From Massilia rhizosphaerae (GTDB lineage: Bacteria; Pseudomonadota; Gammaproteobacteria; Burkholderiales; Burkholderiaceae_D): a DNA stretch of 64,000 bases. The stretch is taken from contig NZ_JADKYX010000030.1 in assembly GCF_016093545.1 (NCBI RefSeq), positions 27,811 through 91,810 of the forward strand, given 5' to 3'. Shown here one piece after another: positions 59,743 through 64,000 of the stretch. Positions within the stretch are counted from its first letter, which is position 1. Every line of letters starts with the position of its first letter. The translations under genes and the position numbers were made by a program. The notes beneath the pieces were generated by a model. That model was not told the origin of the DNA. It did no database searches and saw only the letters and a program-made list of their open reading frames with translations.

Positions 59743-60651
59743 TCACGCGGCGACGCGAACGACCTGCTCGCGCAGCCAGGCCAGCGCCGGGTCGGCGTGG
59801 AAGCGCGGATGCCACGCCGCGTACAGCGAAAACCCCTTGCAGTCGAACGGCAGCGCGAACTGGTCGAGCACGCCGGCATGCAGGGCCGCCAGGCGCGACG
59901 GCACGGTGGCGACGTGATCGGACTGGCACAGCAAACCGGGCACGAGCGCGAACGATTGCACGGACAGCACGACGTTGCGCGCGCGGCCCAGCGCCTGCAG
60001 ATGCTCGTCCATGAACCCGTGCAGGCTGCCGCCGCTCGTCGAGACGAGCACGTGGCGCAGCGCGCAATAGGCGTCGAGGTCGAGCGGCGCCGAGCCGCGC
60101 GGATGGCCCTTGCGCTGCACCATGACGAAATGTTCTTCGACCAACAGCCGCGCGCGCATGTTCTCGGGCACCATGCGCTCCGACCCGATCAGCAGGTCGA
60201 CCTCCCCTTCCTGCAACTGCGCCGCGATCCGGGCGCCGTCGGCCATGCGGAACGCGAGCCGCACGCCCGGTCCCGCGCACTGCGCCAGCAGGCCCGCCAG
60301 CGGCAGGCCCAGCACGGCCGTCGACAGATCGCTGGCGGCGATCTGGAACGTACGCTGGGCCGTCGCCGGATCGAACGCCGGCTGCCCGCGCACGATGCCG
60401 GCCAGCTGGTCGAGCGCGGCGCGCACGGGTCCGGCGAGGTCGAGCGCGCGGGCCGTCGGGTTCATCCCGCGGCCATTGTCGGCGGGCAGCAGCAGCGGGT
60501 CGTCGAACAACTGGCGCAGGCGCGCGAGCTGGCCGGACACGGCGGACTGGCTCAGGTGCAGGCGCTGGGCGGCACGGGTCACGTTTGCTTCCGTCAACAA
60601 AGCGTCGAGCGTGACGAGCAGGTTCAGGTCGAAGGCGCGAAGATCGTTCAT
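59743..60651 (-). CDS. LysR family transcriptional regulator
   Basis: A 302-residue regulator. The winged helix-turn-helix (about residues 5-65) begins LRAFDLNLLVTLDALLTEAN with the recognition helix in RLHLSQSAVSGQLARLRQLF; the C-terminal effector domain is a periplasmic-binding-protein-like fold. The start at 60651 places the HTH normally; the ATG at 60675 adds eight residues. It is followed by the SDR gene, the most likely target, though LysR genes usually diverge from their targets. radC starts in the opposite direction 76 nt away. Confidence 0.88.
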   Translation of the reverse strand: MNDLRAFDLNLLVTLDALLTEANVTRAAQRLHLSQSAVSGQLARLRQLFDDPLLLPADNGRGMNPTARALDLAGPVRAALDQLAGIVRGQPAFDPATAQRTFQIAASDLSTAVLGLPLAGLLAQCAGPGVRLAFRMADGARIAAQLQEGEVDLLIGSERMVPENMRARLLVEEHFVMVQRKGHPRGSAPLDLDAYCALRHVLVSTSGGSLHGFMDEHLQALGRARNVVLSVQSFALVPGLLCQSDHVATVPSRLAALHAGVLDQFALPFDCKGFSLYAAWHPRFHADPALAWLREQVVRVAA

Positions 60652-60727
60652 GCGCCTATTATTGCGCATGCCCAAGCCGATACTGCCCCGCCGCGCGAAT
60701 AATGCACGGTCTCACATGGAGGGCTCG

Positions 60728-61402
60728 ATGGGTATCGAAGACTGGCCGGAACGGACCCGGCCGCGCGAACGGCTCGTGCGCGAAGGGGCGCAGGCGCTGT
60801 CGGATCCGGAACTGCTGGCGCTGTTGCTACGCGTGGGCGTGCGCGGCAAGAGCGCGGTGGAACTGGGCCGCGACATCCTGCAACATTTCGGCTCGCTGCA
60901 CGGCCTGTTCGGCGCGAGCCTGGACGATGTGTCCGAGGTGCACGGCCTCGGCATGGCCAAATATGCGCAATTGCAAGCCGTGATGGAACTGGCCCGCCGC
61001 GCCATCGCAGAACAATTGCAGGCGGGAGAGGCGTTCGGGTCGCCCGACCTCGTCAAGCGCTACCTGCGCCTCAAACTGGGGGGCCAGCGCCACGAATCCT
61101 TCGTCGTGCTGTTCCTGGACGTCAAGAACCGCCTGATCGCCGACCGCGAACTGTTCCGCGGCACGCTCACGCAGACGAGCGTCTACCCGCGCGAAGTCGT
61201 CGTCGAAGCCCTGTCGCGCAACGCGGCCGGCGTGATCCTCGCGCACAACCACCCGTCCGGGTTGCCGGACCCGAGCGAAGCCGACCTGCGTCTGACGCGC
61301 GCGCTGTCCCAGGCATTGGACCTCGTGGACATCCGCGTGCTCGACCATTTCATCGTCGCCGGCCCGCTCATCCACTCGTTCGCCGAGCACAACCAGCTCT
61401 GA
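60728..61402 (+). CDS. radC: RadC family protein (JAB/MPN domain)
   Basis: A 224-residue protein. The N-terminal part has a helix-hairpin-helix-like region (LDDVSEVHGLGMAKYAQLQ) and the C-terminal JAB domain has the metal motif HNHPSGLPDPSEAD with upstream Glu in VVVEAL. The name comes from a disproved repair role; the true function is unclear. The ATG at 60728 follows GGAGGGCTCG, whose SD fits better than that of the ATG at 60716. The end, AEHNQL, and its stop codon are shared with a dispersed repeat (61393 onward). Confidence 0.9.
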   Translation: MGIEDWPERTRPRERLVREGAQALSDPELLALLLRVGVRGKSAVELGRDILQHFGSLHGLFGASLDDVSEVHGLGMAKYAQLQAVMELARRAIAEQLQAGEAFGSPDLVKRYLRLKLGGQRHESFVVLFLDVKNRLIADRELFRGTLTQTSVYPREVVVEALSRNAAGVILAHNHPSGLPDPSEADLRLTRALSQALDLVDIRVLDHFIVAGPLIHSFAEHNQL

Positions 61403-61443
61403 CCCCGAATTTTCGGGCTCATGCCGGTGCTGCTACGATGATG
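61393..61443 (+). repeat. Dispersed repeat, second copy (overlaps the radC end)
   Basis: CTCTGACCCCGAATTTTCGG followed by GCTCATGCCGGTGCTGCTACGATGATG. The first 16 nt are identical to 8590-8605, and the end resembles GTGCTACGATG there. The TGA in CTCTGACC is the radC stop. Confidence 0.5.
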
Positions 61444-61451
61444 GTTTGATC

Positions 61452-62006
61452 ATGACGGATGAGCCAATGACCCTACGCATCCTTGCCCTCTGCGGCAGCC
61501 AGCGTGCCCGTTCGATGAGCGCCGGCGTGCTGCGCGCCTGCCGCGATCTCGCGCCGGCCGGCGTCGCCATCGAACTCTTCGAGCAGCACAAGGATTTCCC
61601 GCTGTTTAATCCTGAACGCACCGACGTGCCGCCCGGCGTAGCGGCCCTGCAGGAGGCGATCACGGCGGCCGACGCCCTGCTCATCGCCAGCCCCGAGTAT
61701 GCGCACGGCGTCACGGGCACGATGAAAAACACGCTGGACTGGGTCGTCGGCCACGCGCCGTTCGCGGGCAAGCCCGTCGCCGTGCTGAATCCCTCGTACC
61801 AATCTTTCCACGCGGACGAAGCGCTGAAGGAAACGCTGCGCACGATGTCCGCCGACCTCGTCCTCGACGCCTGCCTGCGCGTTCCCGTCATCGGTTCCGG
61901 CGCCGATCCGGCCAGGATCGCGGAGATTCCCCGCTTCGCGACACCCATCGCCGCCGCGCTGCGGGCGCTCGTGGCGCATGTCGAACGCGCGGCGGCGCGG
62001 GAATAA
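61452..62006 (+). CDS. NAD(P)H-dependent FMN reductase family protein
   Basis: A 184-residue flavodoxin-fold protein. The FMN-binding loop LALCGSQRARSMSAGVLRA lies near residue 10, and SPEYAHGVTGTMKNTLDWVVG is the family's second signature. Members reduce FMN, quinones, azo dyes or chromate. The ATG at 61452 (MTDEPMTLRIL) was chosen; an internal ATG at 61467 would begin exactly at the first beta strand and is equally plausible. It overlaps no neighbour; radC ends 49 nt before. Confidence 0.82.
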   Translation: MTDEPMTLRILALCGSQRARSMSAGVLRACRDLAPAGVAIELFEQHKDFPLFNPERTDVPPGVAALQEAITAADALLIASPEYAHGVTGTMKNTLDWVVGHAPFAGKPVAVLNPSYQSFHADEALKETLRTMSADLVLDACLRVPVIGSGADPARIAEIPRFATPIAAALRALVAHVERAAARE

Positions 62007-62103
62007 CGGTGTGAAAACAGGACCTTACGACGCAAACATTGCGAAAATTTACGATTGTTAAATTCAAGTCGTTTATTGAGAAACAATTTTTTTCCGCAAG
62101 TTG

Positions 62104-62133
62104 TTGATTACGCGACGGTTTTCAAGCTATACT
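62104..62133 (+). promoter_or_regulatory. Predicted promoter of rpmB-rpmG
   Basis: TTGATT (62104-62109) and TATACT (62128-62133) are 18 nt apart in an AT-rich stretch, about 41 nt before the rpmB start. Confidence 0.55.
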
Positions 62134-62174
62134 CTCGTTTTTCCAATTGTGGAAGTTTATTCAAGGAGTGCGCT

Positions 62175-62411
62175 ATGGCACGTGTTTGCCAAGTTACTGG
62201 CAAGGGTCCGATGGTTGGCAACAACGTCTCCCACGCCAACAACAAAACCAAGCGTCGTTTTCTGCCGAACCTGCAGAACCGTCGCATCTTCGTAGAATCC
62301 GAAAACCGCTGGGTCTCCCTGCGTGTGTCGAACGCCGGTCTGCGCGTCATCGACAAGCTCGGCATCGACGCTGTGCTGGCCGACATGCGTGCCCGCGGCG
62401 AGAAAATCTAA
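62175..62411 (+). CDS. rpmB: 50S ribosomal protein L28
   Basis: A 78-residue ribosomal protein of the large subunit. It begins MARVCQVTGKGPMVGNNVSH and has RRFLPNLQNRRI and the AGLRVIDKLGIDAVL end, all family-typical. The SD is AAGGAG at 62163-62168. rpmG follows after 13 nt, the conserved rpmB-rpmG pair. Confidence 0.97.
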   Translation: MARVCQVTGKGPMVGNNVSHANNKTKRRFLPNLQNRRIFVESENRWVSLRVSNAGLRVIDKLGIDAVLADMRARGEKI

Positions 62412-62424
62412 TTAGGGAGTCATC

Positions 62425-62592
62425 ATGGCAAAAACTGGCCGCGACAAGATCAAACTGGAATCGACCGCAGGTACGGGTCACTTCTACACCACGACCAAGA
62501 ACAAGCGCACGATGCCGGCGAAAATGGAAATCACCAAATTCGACCCGAAAGCACGCAAGCACGTGATCTACAAAGAAACCAAGATCAAGTAA
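62425..62592 (+). CDS. rpmG: 50S ribosomal protein L33
   Basis: A 55-residue ribosomal protein of the large subunit. It begins MAKTGRDKIKLESTAGTGHF and ends with YKETKIK. It lacks the CxxC zinc motif found in some L33 forms, so it is the zinc-independent type. An AGGGAG sits before the ATG. A strong terminator follows. Confidence 0.96.
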   Translation: MAKTGRDKIKLESTAGTGHFYTTTKNKRTMPAKMEITKFDPKARKHVIYKETKIK

Positions 62593-62611
62593 TCTGGTTC
62601 TTTGCAAAGAA

Positions 62612-62648
62612 AGCCGCCCACGACACAGTGCGCGGCTTTTTGTTTTTC
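62612..62648 (+). terminator. Terminator after rpmG
   Basis: AGCCGC (62612-62617) pairs with GCGGCT (62632-62637), with weaker pairing further in, followed by TTTTTGTTTTT. It lies about 20 nt after the rpmG stop. Confidence 0.8.
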
Positions 62649-62723
62649 GGAGCCATTGATTCGGGTCATTTGATCCACCGGCCCGCGCCGCTATAGTCGA
62701 GCGTCACCTTCGCTGGAGAACGC

Positions 62724-63818
62724 ATGATGTGGCGCTTCCGACTGTCGTTCCTGCCCGTCCTGGCCTGTCTCGCCGCCTGTTCCACGCCCTACCGCCCTCC
62801 CGTCGTCGTGCACGACAGCGCGACCTTTCCCGGCATCGCAGGCATCGTCGCGATCGCCGGCGCGCGGCCCGTCGACGTGATCCTCGTGCACGGCATGTGC
62901 ACCCACGATGCCGGCTGGGCCGAGCGCCAGATCGACCGCATCGCCGGCATCGTCGACGAGCACGCGCCGGCCGCCGGGGCCGTCTCCACGAGCGCCCCCG
63001 GACGCGTGGAACTCGTCGAGCGCACGCGCACGCTGGCCGGCGGCACGGTCCGCTTCCACGCCCTCGTGTGGTCGCCGCTGACGGCCCAGCTGAAGCATCA
63101 GCTCGACTTCGACATGACGGGCGCTCCGACCGATTGCACGGGTGCCGGCCAATGCAAGCCCACGCGCGCGTCGCTGAACGGCTACGTCAAGGACAACCTG
63201 CTGAACGACTGCCTGTCCGACGCCGTCATCTACGAAGGCGAAAGCCATGTCGCGATCCGCGACGCGATGGTCGAGACGATCGCGCACGTGCTCGACAACA
63301 ATCCGGACAGCGAGGCGCCCCTCGTCGTCGTCGCGGAAAGCCTGGGCAGCAAGATGCTGTTCGACGCCTTGAGCGCCATGCTGGAATCGTGGCGCCCCCG
63401 GACCCGCGCGCTGGGCCAGCAGGCGGCGCGCCGGCTCGGCCTGCTGTTCATGGCCGGCAATCAATTGCCAATTCTCAGTCTGGCCGAGCAGTCGGCCGGC
63501 CCGCGGGCGATGGCGGTGCAGGATTCGCTGCAGCGCTTCCTGGACTTGCGCCGGCACCAGCCCAATCGCCGCACGGAAGCCCTGCAGCGCCTGGCCGTCG
63601 TCGCCTTTACGGACCCGAACGATTTGCTGTCCTACCGGCTGCTGCCGGCCCGCTACACGGCGCCGGACGTGGCCGTGGCGGACGTGCTCGTGTCGAACGA
63701 CAGGAGCTGGCTGGGTTTGATCGAGAATCCGATGACGGCCCACCTGGACTATCTGGCGAATCCGGCCGTGGGCGCGATGATCGCGTGCGGCCAGCCCAAG
63801 AGCGCGGGGTGCAGATAA
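62724..63818 (+). CDS. Lipoprotein with alpha/beta-hydrolase-like features
   Basis: A 364-residue predicted lipoprotein: signal peptide with lipobox LAAC (about Cys19), then a hydrolase-like fold. VILVHGMCTHDAGWA matches the oxyanion-hole HG motif, and VVAESLGSKM looks like a nucleophile elbow with serine. A candidate acid residue or histidine near the end (AHLDYL) was not firmly placed. Three cysteine pairs could form disulfides. It probably acts in the periplasm or outer membrane; substrate unknown. It stands alone between the rpmG terminator and the IS end. Confidence 0.6.
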   Translation: MMWRFRLSFLPVLACLAACSTPYRPPVVVHDSATFPGIAGIVAIAGARPVDVILVHGMCTHDAGWAERQIDRIAGIVDEHAPAAGAVSTSAPGRVELVERTRTLAGGTVRFHALVWSPLTAQLKHQLDFDMTGAPTDCTGAGQCKPTRASLNGYVKDNLLNDCLSDAVIYEGESHVAIRDAMVETIAHVLDNNPDSEAPLVVVAESLGSKMLFDALSAMLESWRPRTRALGQQAARRLGLLFMAGNQLPILSLAEQSAGPRAMAVQDSLQRFLDLRRHQPNRRTEALQRLAVVAFTDPNDLLSYRLLPARYTAPDVAVADVLVSNDRSWLGLIENPMTAHLDYLANPAVGAMIACGQPKSAGCR

Positions 63819-63840
63819 ACAAAACGGCTCCCGCGTGAAC

Positions 63841-64000
63841 TGAACCCCAAAAGTTGGACACCAACTTTTGGGGTTTTTTCATGGCGAAGTACGACGAGCA
63901 ATTCAAGCTCTCGATAGTCGGGCAGTATCTCGACAAACAAGGTGGCTACAAGACTGTGGCGATGAAGCACGGTTTGTCGCACGGGATGGTACGGCGCTGG
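63841..64000 (+). mobile_element. Left end of an IS3-family insertion sequence (truncated by the window)
   Basis: The element starts TGAACCCCAAAAGTTGGACA, a left terminal repeat typical of the IS3 family (IS150 group). A perfect 15-bp inverted repeat follows at once (63843-63857 with 63861-63875, loop ACA) and then a T6 run, so outside transcripts would be stopped at the IS end. The orfA gene begins at 63881. Target-site duplication cannot be read because the other end is missing. Confidence 0.8.
63881..64000 (+). CDS. IS3-family transposase OrfA (N-terminal part)
   Basis: The first 40 codons of a helix-turn-helix protein: MAKYDEQFKLSIVGQYLDKQ, then GGYKTVAMKHGLSHGMVRRW, the DNA-binding helix of IS3 OrfA. 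The frame is open to the window edge. OrfA is expected to be followed by OrfB with the DDE catalytic domain, made by -1 frameshifting, outside the window. Confidence 0.85.
   Translation, partial: MAKYDEQFKLSIVGQYLDKQGGYKTVAMKHGLSHGMVRRW

Overview
The window looks like a chromosomal segment of a high-GC betaproteobacterium of the Oxalobacteraceae, most like Massilia and relatives. This rests on GC-rich third codon positions throughout, the divergent rluC/rne pair, the aat-bpt-pyrD block, a tonB-exbB-exbD-exbD-TPR operon, a PHA phasin gene, and REP-type repeats beside their own Y1 transposase. Almost all of it is ordinary core chromosome; the only active-looking mobile DNA is the RAYT/REP unit and the left end of an IS3-family element cut by the right edge. 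No CRISPR array, prophage, plasmid function or origin was seen.

Layout. 0-4.4 kb (minus strand): partial rsuA, a gene-poor stretch, then rluC, a HAD phosphatase, a Rieske protein and sppA reading leftward. 4.4-8.5 kb: a long leader and rne (RNase E). 8.8-13.6 kb: a VOC protein, chromate transporter chrA, moaA and a fused mobA-moeA for molybdopterin cofactor synthesis. 13.6-14.2 kb: a REP-associated tyrosine transposase between inverted REP copies. 14.2-19.6 kb (minus): adenine/adenosine deaminase, FtsX-type permease, truncated haemoglobin, rmuC. 19.6-25.2 kb: a long structured leader and the prkA-yeaH-spoVR stress operon. 25.7-29.6 kb: TonB energy-transduction operon with a TPR protein. 29.8-37.2 kb: ribF, ileS, lspA, coaBC, dut and a PDZ lipoprotein resembling an M48 protease. 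37.4-41 kb: EamA transporter, alkA, a duplicated beta-barrel, a DUF1851 protein and initiator tRNA. 41.2-44.4 kb: Nudix hydrolase, aat, bpt, pyrD. 44.4-48.2 kb (minus): cysTWA sulfate importer and a TauE/SafE exporter, which share an upstream motif. 48.4-53.3 kb: peroxiredoxin, dgkA, iclR-type regulator, pbpG, nitroreductase, phasin. 53.4-58.8 kb (minus): livHMGF, a tiny new ORF, ispH, fkpB/slpA. 58.9-62.6 kb: SDR, LysR, radC, an FMN reductase, rpmB-rpmG. 62.7-64 kb: a lipoprotein hydrolase and the IS end.

The most interesting signal is non-coding. The leaders of rne (4571-4666) and prkA (20095-20187) carry a related element on the same strand: a 26-nt box identical at 23 positions, then AGCGCAG, a hairpin of different sequence, GCATCGCA, and GCGCAGC in the same order and at similar spacing. 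This could be an undescribed structured leader RNA or a dispersed repeat. Second-tier items are the REP copies placed exactly at stop codons, the PDZ lipoprotein whose HExxH motif is degenerate, the shared sulfur-regulon motif, and a 46-codon ORF between ispH and livH.

All calls were made by reading the sequence; no database search was run.
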